From: Linum tenue
Lineage: Eukaryota; Streptophyta; Magnoliopsida; Malpighiales; Linaceae
Assembly: GCA_946122785.1 (NCBI GenBank)
Contig: CAMGYJ010000003.1
Coordinates: 3,968,001 to 4,032,000, forward strand
Direction of reading: 5' to 3'
Length of the DNA stretch: 64,000 nucleotides
Shown: positions 22,200-33,074 of the stretch, piece after piece
Layout of the letters: each line of letters begins with the position of its first letter
Numbering within the stretch: the first letter of the stretch is position 1
The notes under the pieces: model-generated
The model's input: the letters and a program-made list of their open reading frames with translations, nothing else
What the model was told of the DNA's origin: nothing
The model's database searches: none
Translations under genes and position numbers: made by a program

Positions 22200-24630
22200 A
22201 CTATATATTAAGGCAATTCAACAAATTTTTTTTGCCACATAAGCACTTGGAGGATCCACAATTTGCCAAATTGGACAACTTTTTTACAAACAAAAAATTA
22301 GGTATTAATGTATTTATGGAGTTACCTCTCTCTTATTTAATATTTCCATTTCTTTTATCCAAGTATTTTTTCTCATTTATTCATTTATTATTTTTTGGTC
22401 TTTAATAATAAGTTACATGTTGAAAAACTTAACCAAACACATAAATAATAATTTTTTGTTAAATAAAAAAAATATAAATAAGAAAACAGAGAGTGACATA
22501 TATCACATTTGTTTAAATAAAAAATATCTGATTAAACGTTATAAAATAAATTTTCTACTTATTTTTACTAAAATTGAATGATAAGTTACATTTTGATGAA
22601 AAAATTAAACAAACATACACATAAACAATTATGTTTTAATCGATTAAACCAAAATATATATGAAAAGAGAGAAAATAAACATTTGACATTTAATTACCTT
22701 TGAAAAGTAAACTATATTACTTTATATTTTGTTGCAATGAAACACCTCTTATTCGTACAGTATATATCTATAAAATAAAACAACTATTATTTAGAAAAAT
22801 GTCAGAGTATAATCTTGATCGAGTACTTCCAGTTATTTATTTAAAAAAACTTCTTATTCATTCATATCATGTTCTATCTTAAATTCCTCAAATAAAGAGG
22901 ATTCGCATGTGCAATAATTTGATAATGTGTCCTAAGTTCACATTAATAATATTTGCTCTATATCATGTTGATTGAGCAAGCTCTATTGAGGTTCTAAGTC
23001 GCATGCTAAGAAATTTTCTTTCAGATTTGGAGCTATCGTCGACGATTATAAATCAAAATTTTCAAAATGACTTAAGTATGATTGTTGACGAACCTTGACT
23101 TCATACTCTAGGATGAGACACAAGATTCCTTGAAAAATAATAGATGTGAAGGTTAGAAAAATCTTTGTTGAGAATCTACGATAAACATCACGTTTCATCA
23201 ACTACTAACATAGGCATTTACCAAATAAAGGTTGGCAATTTTTAGTAAGATAGTCAATTGGGATAAACATATTTATCCAGCAATCAAGTATCTTTATCCA
23301 ATAATCTCAACTCTCAAAATTGGTTGCCAGTTCGTCGAAACTCGAGAAACACAAATTGATATATATTGTATAAGATAATAAGTTAATGCAAATAATCAAA
23401 TGAAATCCACTGATATTGTTCAAATGATAAGACATTTTAAATGCACTTGAAATATGTGTATTGGAGACACTCTTTATCAATTATTAATATATAAGTGATA
23501 AAATCTTTGAAAATTACACATTCAACGATGTGTGTCAATTATTAATATATATAAGTGAAAAAACATCCAAAATGGAAATGAGCCGAGATTAGAGAATTTA
23601 GTCATCACGAGGGCTACGATGTGTGTCAAGTTTCAATATGGATGAATAAATCCAATCATGAAGTATCTTTACTAAAAATTTCTCACTAAAAAGTCCTAAT
23701 CTTTACAACATTGGTCGAGAGTTCGTCCAAACTCGAGGATCATGAATGTGTATTGGATTTTCAAAGGACCTAAAATCCAAATCCCTTTCGGGGGTTAAAT
23801 ACCTCTGGTCACAACCATAGATGCTAAAGTAGAATGAAAAGAAGCAAAAAAAAAAAAAACATAATGTCCGATACGATGAACATAATAAAACCATATCGAG
23901 CTATGATCATGTCATCCTACCCTTTTATTCTCCATAAAGGGGGCGGCGGGAGAAGATAAGAAATAAATAGTAGGATCTTAGTATTTGCCTCTTTATATAT
24001 TACATATCGAATGATAGACAACCCCAATGGTTGTCTGGCGTTATGGGGGTAAAAGCGAGATATCTAGATAATTTTGAGTCTAACACACACACACATATAT
24101 ATACATGTATATGTAATATCAAGGTATACTATACTTTTTATTTTACTCAAGGTACGATAGAAGATAGGTATTACGAAGTATGTGCATAAATTAGAGGTTA
24201 CAGAATTAGGGACTGGAGTTCACCTATTCGAGGTTAGGGTATAGTATCATGTCCCAAAAAACTCCGGTTAATTCGGGTCTAAATAGTAAAACTCAATGGT
24301 CGTATGGTAGTATGAACGCAAGAGTATAGCGTACTCCTGACGCACGCTAGCTTGAACTATATATATATATGTGTGTGGTTCAGGTTGGCGTACGCTAAAT
24401 ATTAGTGTTTTGGTTGACAAATTTTGACATAAGTTTCTAAATGGAACGTGACATCGACATAATTTATGTTTAGAAAACCGAAGCATCACAAGTGAATGTG
24501 CTAAATATTGAAAATTTCAATAAAGACATACTACAAACTCTGTTACAAAATATTTAGAAGATCCAAAATGATTTAAACATATAAATTATAAAATAAATCT
24601 CTCCGGCCAACGGACCGGGTAAAAAGCTAG
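22136..24630 (+). mobile_element. non-autonomous Helitron inserted in the PMD gene intron
   Basis: The right end is a CCGGCC-AAC-GGACCGG hairpin, then GTAAAAAG and CTAG, with T following at 24631. The left end is TCTATACTATATATTAAGG, either at 22195 or, if the (TATC)n run belongs to the element, near 22136. Both ends match the second Helitron at 27395-29279 (left arm ...CAATTCAA...TTGCCACATAAGCA.TTGGAG, right arm TTAGAAGATCCAAAAT.ATTTAAACATATA). There is no Rep/helicase coding, so it was moved in trans. Confidence 0.8.
22138..22200. repeat. (TATC)n/(TATATC)n microsatellite at the Helitron 5' end
   Basis: Runs of TATATC then TATC directly precede the Helitron terminus. The sister element has the same arrangement at 27395-27429. 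Confidence 0.9.
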
Positions 24631-25620
24631 TATTTGAATATGTATGTTTCTCTTTAAATTATTATTCATTTATAATGTTATTTATGTTAATTAATTTAGT
24701 ATTTTTGTTTTACGATAATATGTATGTATCTCTTTAAATTATCATTCATTTAGAATGTTATTATGTTAGTTAATTTAAGATGTTTGTTTTATGATAATAT
24801 GTATGTATCTCTTTAAATTATTATTGATTTAGAATGTTATTATGTTAATTATATGAAATGTATTTTTATGATAATAAAATTCTGCTCGAAGTTAAATAAT
24901 TTAATTTAATTAATTTAGTTATAAGAAAAAACCTTACTAATATATAATAATTAACGTGTAAATTTTCGCTAGGAGGCACAAACAATACTCCGATACAGGG
25001 GTACGACCAATGTGCTCCCATTCCACCCAACTATCTTGCCCTTTCTCAAATGGGCACGGTTGGACCCGATTAGGCATTTTAACGGCATCAAAGTCGATCG
25101 CCAACTCATCACCGCATTAGCTGAGAGATGGAGAAAGGAGACTCATTGTTTCAACTTTAGAGGAGAGTCCACCATCACGCTAAAGGATGTCGCCATCCTA
25201 ACCCATCTGCCCATCTACGGCAAACCGGTGTGCGCGAGTGATCATCCCCCCGAGGATCGTGACGGTATGCCCGGTTGGGTTCATTTCATCCACAATGTTT
25301 TGGGGGGTGAAAGTACCAGTCAAGGGGAGCGTTGATGCGACCGATCGCTTGTCACCAATGAGGAAACACCAAGTCTCAATTACTTGGTTGACGAAGTATT
25401 TTAGAGATCATTACGAGAGTCATCTCCTAACCGAGGAAAGTCCGGAGGAAGAAAAGGAAAGATATGCTCGTGTCTATCTCATAGGCATGATCGGAGGAGT
25501 GTTCTTCTCCAAAAAATCAAGCAATCTCCTTAGTTGTGGATGGCTTAGGATCATCCTCGGTAGTTGGGAGGAGATGGGGGAGTTTAGCTGGGCATCCGCT
25601 TGCCTAGCTAATATCTACCA

Positions 25621-25690
25621 CAATTTGTGCAATGCGTCTCTAAAATCTGTGAGGGAGGTCGGCGGCGCAATGTTCATCGTTCAATTTTGG
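25621..25690 (+). repeat. 70-bp segment duplicated at 26131-26199
   Basis: The PMD coding segment (CAATTTGTGCAATGCGTCTC to CAATTTTGG) occurs again at 26131-26199 with only one base missing and one substitution. The second copy sits exactly between the end of the PMD gene and the transposase remnant. Confidence 0.9.
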
Positions 25691-26200
25691 GCTTGGGAGC
25701 ATATGCCATGGATTGCACCGGTCCAACGTCCCGACAGGGATTGGTCAATCGATCATCCCCTAAGAGGTGAAGCTTATGGTACAAGGTAAACTTCTCATAC
25801 CCCATCATGTTTTTCATAACACACTTTCCCTTGTGTTTTAGCTTATTGTAATTTCATTATTGTCTTATTAATAAGGTGGCTCGGACACACAACATGCGAC
25901 AACCTTGCCCAACACAAGTTGGTCGAGTATCGGAGGAGGTTTGAGCGACTTTGGGAAGGAGAGGTAACTTCTATACTTCGATCCATTTATATATTTTTTT
26001 CATGGAGTACATGTATTTTTCCAATTCTGATAAACTTAAGTTACTCATTTCTTTCTTGTAGATTGTCTTCGATCCATACCCGGAGAACATCGTTCATTGG
26101 CATCTCCAGTAATTCCCCGGTCATATCGGGCAATTGTGCAATGCGTCTCTAAAATCTGTGAGGGAGGTCGGCGGCGCAATGTTCATCGTCCAATTTTGGT

Positions 26201-26651
26201 ACTGAAAATAGGAATGAGGATCATGGTAACTTTGGTAGGGATGATCGCCATATAATTCACCTCCACCATGGATACCAGATGTTTGACCGTGTCCAGAATG
26301 ACCTCCAACGCCAACGGCCGCCTCGGTGTAAACGAACATCTCGGCTTTGGAAACATTGTTGGACCTCAAGAATTCGAGCATGGAATCTACTTCATCCTGA
26401 GTGGTTATGAGATATTCCTCATGCCATAATGACCCACTTTCTCTGTTTGGATATCGGTACACCATACGATCAACTCTTCTCGTGCCATCCATGCAAGTAA
26501 CGTTAGTGCACATTTGATGGAGGTCTTCAAGCAGCGGTCTGGTAGCGACCTTTATTTTCTGAAAATTGCCACCGACGTAGGTGACCCCTTTTCCGGTCTC
26601 TTCCGTGTAACCATTCCACCGTAAGCCAAGCGTGAACTTTTGGAATGCCAT
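26201..26651 (-). pseudogene. N-terminal remnant of a MULE transposase
   Basis: The ATG at 26651 follows directly on a TTTTTTTGCAG splice acceptor, as for a gene with an intron in its leader, and a TATA box lies upstream at 26829-26823. The frame MAFQKFTLGLRWNGY...GVTYVGGNFQK...LLEDLHQMCTNV...VDRMVYRYPN...EVDSMLEFLRSNN...EMFVY resembles the PB1-like N-terminal module that precedes the zinc finger and DDE domain of plant MULE transposases (aromatic-rich start, CRYP-like motif, 'vdvMfef'). It ends in Gly/His-rich linker sequence, and the frame then runs into the duplicated PMD segment in antisense. The catalytic domain is absent. Confidence 0.6.
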
Positions 26652-26822
26652 CTGCAAAAAAACCGTAGTTCAGTTAATATCATAAAAATCACAAATAATA
26701 ATAAAAAGTAATACAAAATAAACTTACGAGTTAACGCTAATCGCAAAAACACTAAAGAAATATAGAGCTACAACAGAAAATTGAAAAGGGAGAAGGAGAG
26801 GTGTGAAGAGATACGGGCAGTC

Positions 26823-26829
26823 TTTTATA
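26823..26829 (-). promoter_or_regulatory. TATA box of the MULE transposase gene
   Basis: TATAAAA on the minus strand (inside TGCCTATAAAAGA), about 175 bases before the ATG and just inside the right palindrome array. It mirrors the arrangement at the PMD promoter. Confidence 0.6.
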
Positions 26830-26849
26830 GGCAAAATCACTGATGAAAA

Positions 26850-27125
26850 CTGCACCTCTAAGGTGCGGTTTTCGTCTGCCATGCAGCCCCATGTCTGTTA
26901 TTCTGCATGGCTATATGTCTGATGTAGGAAAATAATTGACACACAAACCGCACTAGGGGGTGCGGTTTTGTTTTGGAGAAACAAACCGCACTCCAAGGTG
27001 CGGTTTTGCTAGGTCAGGCCAAACTGCACCTCGGCCATGCGGTTTCTGTAGGTCAGACGTGAAACCGCATGGCCAAGATGCGGTTTTGACCCAGGATAAT
27101 AAACCGCACCTTAGAGGTGCGGTTT
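26850..27125. repeat. right palindrome array ACCGCACC...GGTGCGGT
   Basis: At least six imperfect palindromes with half-sites ACCGCACC/GGTGCGGT or one-base variants occur near 26855, 26947, 26985, 27029, 27062 and 27102 (for example ACCGCACCTTAGAGGTGCGGT). They lie between the transposase TATA box and the element end. Confidence 0.85.
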
Positions 27126-27394
27126 ATATATAAAACGCACCTTGGAAAAATCTCTAGTTATTGTTAGTATATATATATATATATACCTGCCCTTCCAGGT
27201 CGGTCGGATACAACGGTATTGTTACTTATTATATGTGTACTAGTCTCTCATGGGTCTCCCCTCGTAATATCGCCTGTCACCGTGCAAGGAAGAGAGTGAA
27301 CTATGGAACTATCAGTGTTAAGACGTGTCAATTAATGACATCTCATCTTCAATGTATTCGTCGTCCACTTAATACAATTTTAGGGACGACTAAC

Positions 27395-27431
<37 letters not shown>

Positions 27432-29279
27432 CTATACATAATATTATGACAATTCAAAAGTAGTTTGTTGCCACATAAGCATTTGGAGAATTTATAAGGT
27501 GCCATGGTGGACACTTTTTTTTACAAACAAAAAAGTAATCAATGATCAATTAGTGTAGCTATATCTATCTTCTTTTAATATTTTTCTTTATTTTAATGAT
27601 CATTTATGTAGCTATCTCTATCTTCTTTTAATGTTTTCTTTTTTTTTTATTCAATAATTTTTTTGCAATATATATGTGTAGCAGCAATATACTTACGTTT
27701 GGAGAGTGACATATATTGTAATTTTTAAAAAATATATATTTGATTAAATCTAATCTTTTTATTTTTATTAGAACTTAATATAGTGAAGTTTAGATAATCA
27801 ACATTTAATAATCAATTGAATTTGAAAAACCAACTATATAATTTTATGTTTTGGTAAATTTGGTTATCAAACACTATCTTTTTCTAATATTTGTATCTAT
27901 CAACAAAAACAAGTATTAAATAGCAAAATACTTCAAAAGTTGTTTTTTTCATTTTAATAGAAACATGACGAAGCCATAATGTAGTACTTGATTGTACAAA
28001 TGAAGGCGATAAAGAAAGACAACTTTTCTTCTCTCTGTATGTTTCCATACCTTATTTTCTCTTACATTTGTTCATATTTCCCCTTATTTTTCTTAACAGT
28101 TTACATATTTCGGTAAAACAAAGGTGTTAATTACACTTAAAAATATATTAAACTCTTTATATTTATATATGTATATTATGACATACCTTGAGTAAGAAAA
28201 CGATATATAGACCTTGAATTGACTAGAGTTTGGCATATGGTATTATTCTCAAAGCCTTAAAGATTAAAATCTACGTCTTAAATTTATAAATCTCATATAC
28301 TAAGATCAGTTTAGTTATAAACAAAAATCAACGGTCATGATTCGACAAAATATATGCAACAAATTACCTGCACAATCTTAGGGGTTAAGCTCTATGATTT
28401 AGATAACTAAGACATCGGGTTCACTTATCAAGGGTTATATGGTATAGTATCATGCCCACAAATCCGGTTAATTCATGGTTCTGATAGCGTTTTCTTACTT
28501 AGAGTATAGTATCATGCTTAGATATTGATTAGGGATGTGGCACTACACCAATAAAATGAAGATATTAGTATAAGTAATGGAATTTTTATCCCAAAACAAA
28601 CACCAAAGATAAATAAATTTTAGCAAATGCATATTTGACAAGTTAGAAAATTATACACTAATGGACCATGTTAAGATTAGAACCCTCGACAGTGTGTGAG
28701 TATCTTGGATCATGATTCTAAACCAACATCTAAACAATGACCATGAGTTGAGGGTGAGTCAAAATTAAACTTTAGTATTAACAATTGGTACATATTGTAT
28801 AAGATATTAAACTGAGTGTCTTGATCGACAAATATGATCACACACTAAGATAGTAAACTTTCAATTGGGATGACCAAATTTATCTAATATTGAAGTACCT
28901 TTATAAAAAATTCTAACTAAGTTGTCGTTATCTGAGCAACATCATTGGTTGAGAGTTTGTCCAAACTCGAGATTCATTGAATGGCATATATTGTACAAGA
29001 TAAAAAAAATTGAGTATCATTGTTGACAAATCTTGACATAAGATTCTATATGGGACGTGATATATCTTTGTGAAATGATTTATGATCAGAGAATCGAAAC
29101 ATCATAAGTGAATGTGCTAAGTATTGAAATTTTTTAATTTATAGACGCATTGCATACTCACATATTAATGCAAATATAAAAAATTTAGAAGATCCAAAAT
29201 AATTTAAACATATAGATAAATTGATTAATGTAAATGATAAAATGAAACTCACCGGCCAACGGCCCGGGTAAAAAGCTAG
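27395..29279 (+). mobile_element. second non-autonomous Helitron of the same family
   Basis: It starts with a (TCTA)n run and TCTATACATAATATTATG, and ends with a CCGGCC-AAC-GGCCCGG hairpin, GTAAAAAG, CTAG and T at 29280. It shares both arms with the Helitron at 22136-24630, and stretches of the middle (GTCCAAACTCGAG, TTGACATAAG, GGGACGTGA). It lies 230 bases outside the MULE. No coding capacity is seen. Confidence 0.8.
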
Positions 29280-29678
29280 TTTCTAGTAGTTTCAATCAAG
29301 AATTGTTATCATTATACAAATAATCGTCAATAGGCGATGACATACTTTTGATCTTATAAATAAAAATAATTCAACCACTTGTTAAAAGGGAAAATAAAAT
29401 ACAGAGCTATTTATTAGGAACAACACAGAGTTGGGAACTTTGCAGTAGCAGAGGAGGGAGCAAACAGGCCAAACTTTGAACACAACAACAATATGAAGCT
29501 GCCCTTGCCTTTCAAGTTCCAGTTGTGCTTGTCCTGGGTATTATCTTCTTCCTTTGACTGCAAACAAAATCAATATTTCACAAACAACAATCTAACGGCA
29601 CTAGCACGCAGACCATACTTCCCTCCCTGACTAGCATTCTTGTTGGAGTACAAAATGAAATGCCGACGAAACAAGAAA

Positions 29679-29992
29679 CTAGAATTCGCGCAATCCTGAG
29701 AGGTAAGATCGGGCCAACGAACAGTTCGCTTCCTTCTTCGATTTGTACTCGTTGTAACGCAGGAAGAAGTAGCCTAGGTAATCGAAATCGATTGGCGACA
29801 TCTTTGCCTGCAGGAAAAAGTTAGAAACAAGACCGGGTGGTGTGTGCATGGGCCAAAACACTTGCAAGATTCACGTAGGTCTCCATCAGAAGCTCTCACC
29901 TGTATCAGCGCCCACAAGGCCCAGAATAAGTGTGAAGCCATCATGAAGGTGTTCGACTCTACGTACAGCACTTCAAGCTCCTTCGATGATAC
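29679..29992 (-). pseudogene. 3' fragment of a choline/ethanolamine kinase gene
   Basis: Two exons on the minus strand are clear. Exon 29992-29900 encodes VSSKELEVLYVESNTF...SHLFWALWALIQ, with a GT donor after it. Exon 29807-29679 encodes AKMSPIDFDYLGYFFLRYNE...SLARSYLSGL then a stop, preceded by a CTGCAG acceptor. These are the last two exons of plant choline/ethanolamine kinases, which phosphorylate choline or ethanolamine in the Kennedy pathway. The rest of the protein, including the Brenner motif and ATP site, is not present upstream to 31 kb, so it is a gene fragment. Its splice sites and frame are still intact, so the capture or truncation may be recent. Confidence 0.8.
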
Positions 29993-30039
29993 CTGCTGGT
30001 TCAAGAAGAGTATTAGATTCTTGTTTCGTAAGGATTGCA

Positions 30040-31660
30040 ATTACCCCCGGGGCACGGCCCAGCCCAGCCCTAGATCTGGAGCTAATATAGCCTTTGTAAA
30101 TTTTCGGTTTTAGATATTCGTTTATGTTCTTGTCAGATTATGGTCTAGTCCTCTTTATCTCTTTTCAAATGTGGCTCAGTATTCTACCCTATCCTGAATC
30201 CGCCGCTGACCTTGACTCTAAATTTAATTTGCTGTTACTTTTGACGTTCCTTAGTGATGAATCCTAGCGTATGGATTCAGAGGATTGTTCTCATCTCACT
30301 CTCTGTGGTATTTTGACTGATCTTGGCATAGGTAAATTGGGATAGATAGCGAGGAACAAGTAGAGGTCGATTTGGTTTAGAACCGGAACAAATCGAGATA
30401 GGATTGAATCAAAATTAAAGAAAATTTGCGAATAAAAAATAGATCCATATTATGTTTGATTTATTTGGTCAGGTCCAAATTCAATTTCGTTTTACTTTCT
30501 ATTCATGTTTAAGATAATTTGAAAGATCGAAACCGAGTCAAAATATATTCGATTCAGTTCAAATATCAATTCGGTAAATTCAATTCTACGTAGATCGTAT
30601 CGTGTCCTATCTCTACCTTTATCGGCATTGTAACCGAACCCATAGAGGATCCAGGCTACGAACAGCAAATCCCATTAAAGTAACAACAGATGCATCTTCA
30701 GTATCTTCAGTCTTATATCCATTTGTTCTTCTACATAGTAGCCCGCCCTAGTGACTATAGTAGTTAATTAGGCCCTTTCTAAGATTGGGCTTTACAGGTT
30801 GCTCTTGTTGGACTCAGTGAAAGCCCACTAGACCTGTGTCAACCTTTTTCAGTCCTTGGCTTTTTCTTTTTCTTCATTCTAATTTTTAATTTTAGTCAAT
30901 GATGTAAGCTTTCCTAAATTATCCACCATCGTAGTATCCAATCTCCTACCCACTCCATAATCATATGAGGAGGTTTTACATGGATAATACACATCCATAT
31001 ATATATTCAAAATATTACTATGCCTAAAATATGACATGTTGGTATTTAATTATAACATTAAAATGACCTAATAAATCATGAAATCAACAAAGATAAAATT
31101 ATTATTAATTCGAATTCAAAGTATATAATCCTAAAACATCCAACAATTGATAAGTCAAAATACAATACTATCCAAATCGTCATTTCCGACTCACAAACAT
31201 CTACTCAATTACATTTAGCTCTATTTTCAATTGCATTTCTTGTCATTACGAGGTTAGGATATGATCTCTTTATTTTTTATATGTGGAAAAATATTCTTGC
31301 ATATTCGAACGGGTATGCTAACTCGTCTCGTCCCCATCAAACTCCTTATCCGTTAAATCATATCCATTTCATACCAAATCAAAATGAAAATTACTCGCGT
31401 TGTCTAAATTAAGGACGTTTGAATACCTGTAATCACGATTTTGATTGATATCTCTAATCGCTATCTGGCCCTACTTAATATCCATTCCTTATTCGAGCTA
31501 AACTCAACTTTTGTTGAGTCATCTTGTCCTTATCGAAATATTCAACATTTTGTTATAAACTTATAGTAATTTGAAAATATAAGTTAACCAGGTGGGGTAA
31601 GTACATTTAATCCATCCAACTTTCACTGTCACATTGCTCAGATCCCAGTATAATATATGC
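30040..31660. other. intergenic region, no gene recognised
   Basis: AT-rich DNA without a supported coding region. Short motifs (CCGCCGCTGAC near 30200) suggest old transposon ends, too decayed to define. Confidence 0.4.
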
Positions 31661-31839
31661 ATGCACTTAGGGCTGGAAGTTTGTTATCGGTATTTGGGAT
31701 ATACCGAATACCGTACCGAATTTGTCTGTATTTGGTATTACCGAATACACATATTATAATTTGGGATTGAGATTGAATTTCAATTGTTATTCGGTATTAG
31801 GGATTACGGAATTGGGATCGGTATATACCGAAATATAAG

Positions 31840-32397
31840 TGTTTGAACCTAACTGAGTGTAGGAGTGAGGTTCGAGTGAGAGTTTGGGTCAAGAAGAAAC
31901 GCGAACGTCGAGTTTGATCAAGAAGACAAGAATCAGAGAGTTGAGTGAGAACCGGAGTCCGAACTTTTAGAAAGAGAAGTAATTGTTATAGAGAGAGAAT
32001 GGTGAAAAAATGTGATCCCCTCACCCACCGGAGTAAATGCCATATTTATAGGCTACATGGTGGTGGGTGAGTGGGTGGACTTCGAGACGGTACAACGACG
32101 TGACTACTGATGTGTCAGGGATTTAGGCCATCCCCCAACCTAGGACTTGTCAGAGGGTTGTCTATGATTTGTACCTAAAAGTCTTGACGTGACCTTCCCT
32201 CGGGAGACACAATGACGCCCTCTCCGGCTCTTGAGTCTGGTTGCCGCTTTGTCTTCCCACTTGCGCGCATAGCCTTGCTCTTGCCGCGCGTGAGGTCTCG
32301 GCGCTGTCGGACGTGTCGCGCCCTCGCCGTGTCTGTTGCGGCACGCGGTTTGACATGCTCTTTTGGCGCGGGGGTGATCCGAGTCACATGCCCAACA
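31840..32397 (-). repeat. 3' LTR of the young Tat-type element
   Basis: TG...CA ended, and identical to 37519-38076 except for one base that I noticed. Next to it lies a G-rich purine run on the minus strand (CCCCCTGTGGGGGGCAAT), the likely polypurine tract. Confidence 0.93.
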
Positions 32398-32569
32398 ATT
32401 GCCCCCCACAGGGGGTGTTTCTCGAACGCCTCCTGTTGTGATTTCCGCTCTGCTGACTCGGATCCACGTGTTTTGCGAGGACTTGGCCGGCTAGGTTTCG
32501 TGCGCTCTGAAGCGTTGTGATCGCGCTACTATATTGGGGCTCTCCTGTGCGTTGCGGGGTACGGCGCGG

Positions 32570-32680
32570 TTGCTTTGCGTGCGCGATCTATACGGGGAGC
32601 TTTGTGTGCGCGGTTGCTTTGCGTGCGCGATCTTCACGGGGAATCTTGCGGTCGCTTTGTGTGCGCGATTTCCGCGAGGT
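32570..32680. repeat. short direct repeats TTTG(C/T)GTGCGCGAT
   Basis: GCTTTGCGTGCGCGATC occurs near 32571 and 32617, and CGCTTTGTGTGCGCGATT near 32652, in the GC-rich leader region before the antisense promoter. Confidence 0.7.
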
Positions 32681-32924
32681 TTTCTTCGAGCGTTTTTTTG
32701 GGGGTGGGGTTTTTCCCTTTTGCGGGTGTGTCATGCCCCCCAGGCGTTGCGCGTCACTAGTGACGTCGACGACTAGTGCCTATGCTCGTCATGATTGTTC
32801 GGGATTGGAGTCTGCCACGTGTCGGTGTGCGATTGGTTAGCTCTGGCGGCCTTTTGAATTTCGAAATCCTCTGACGGTTGCGATTTTCGATGACCTTTAA
32901 CCCCTTCGACTTCCCATCATCACC

Positions 32925-32932
32925 TATAAATA
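32925..32932 (+). promoter_or_regulatory. TATA box of the antisense ORF in the young Tat-type element
   Basis: TATAAATA, about 150 bases upstream of the ATG at 33075, followed by a C/T-rich leader. It implies a Pol II promoter of the antisense gene separate from the LTR. Confidence 0.6.
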
Positions 32933-33074
32933 TTCGGCTGCTCCTGAAATTTTCTTCCATCCTTCCTTCTTCTTACTTTGCTCTCTCGCTTTTCCATCTC
33001 TCTGTTTCTAGGATTCCTCTTCTTCTTCTACAACCTCAAGTCTGCCGTTTGCCACTGCTACTCAAGGTATTGCC

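Larger units (their letters stand above)
21457..26112 (+). pseudogene. plant mobile domain (PMD, MAIN/MAIL1-like) gene of the MULE, frameshifted
   Basis: Exons with matching phases are 21457-21507 (MSEWWKGEGVYVDEFLA), 21598-21717 (GPLDPTDLYDQPNHRSRDVW), 24973-25785, 25876-25963 and 26062-26112. The large exon holds the PMD signature: LPFLKWARLDPIRHFNGIKV, LITALAERWRKETHCFNF, GESTITLKDVAILTHLPIYG, then (shifted) MRKHQVSITWLTKYF, YLIGMIGGVFFSKKS and FIVQFWAWEHMPWI. PMD proteins (Pfam PF10536) include MAIN and MAIL1, which act in silencing and gene expression, and PMD genes are also carried by transposons. A G6 run at 25302-25307 shifts the frame: one G fewer would join NVLG to VKVPVKGS. Intron 2 was enlarged by the Helitron at 22136-24630. 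Exon 5 stops early at the junction with the transposase remnant. Confidence 0.8.
20913..27153. mobile_element. Mutator-like element carrying a plant-mobile-domain gene
   Basis: CTAGTTATTG is duplicated at 20903-20912 and 27154-27163, a 10-bp target duplication in the MULE range. The ends read inwards are AGGATTTTTCCAA and AGATTTTTCCAA, followed by different AT-rich arms, so the terminal inverted repeat is very short (non-TIR type MULE). Inside are, left to right, a palindrome array with a TATA promoter, a PMD gene (plus strand, split by a Helitron), a transposase N-terminal remnant (minus strand), and a second palindrome array. The catalytic DDE part of the transposase is missing, so it is non-autonomous. 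Without the Helitron it is about 3.7 kb. Confidence 0.8.

Noticed and set aside
22138..22200. Regular short repeat that might suggest a CRISPR-like array
   Set aside because: It is a simple TATC microsatellite without spacers, in a plant genome.
25290..25340. An intron to explain the frame change in the PMD exon
   Set aside because: There is no GT...AG pair that removes the shift and keeps the conserved residues. A single G in the homopolymer explains it.
32140..32520. Several 60-100-codon frames in the LTR, repeated at 37841-38162
   Set aside because: They are inside LTR sequence and duplicated only because the LTR is. No gene signal.
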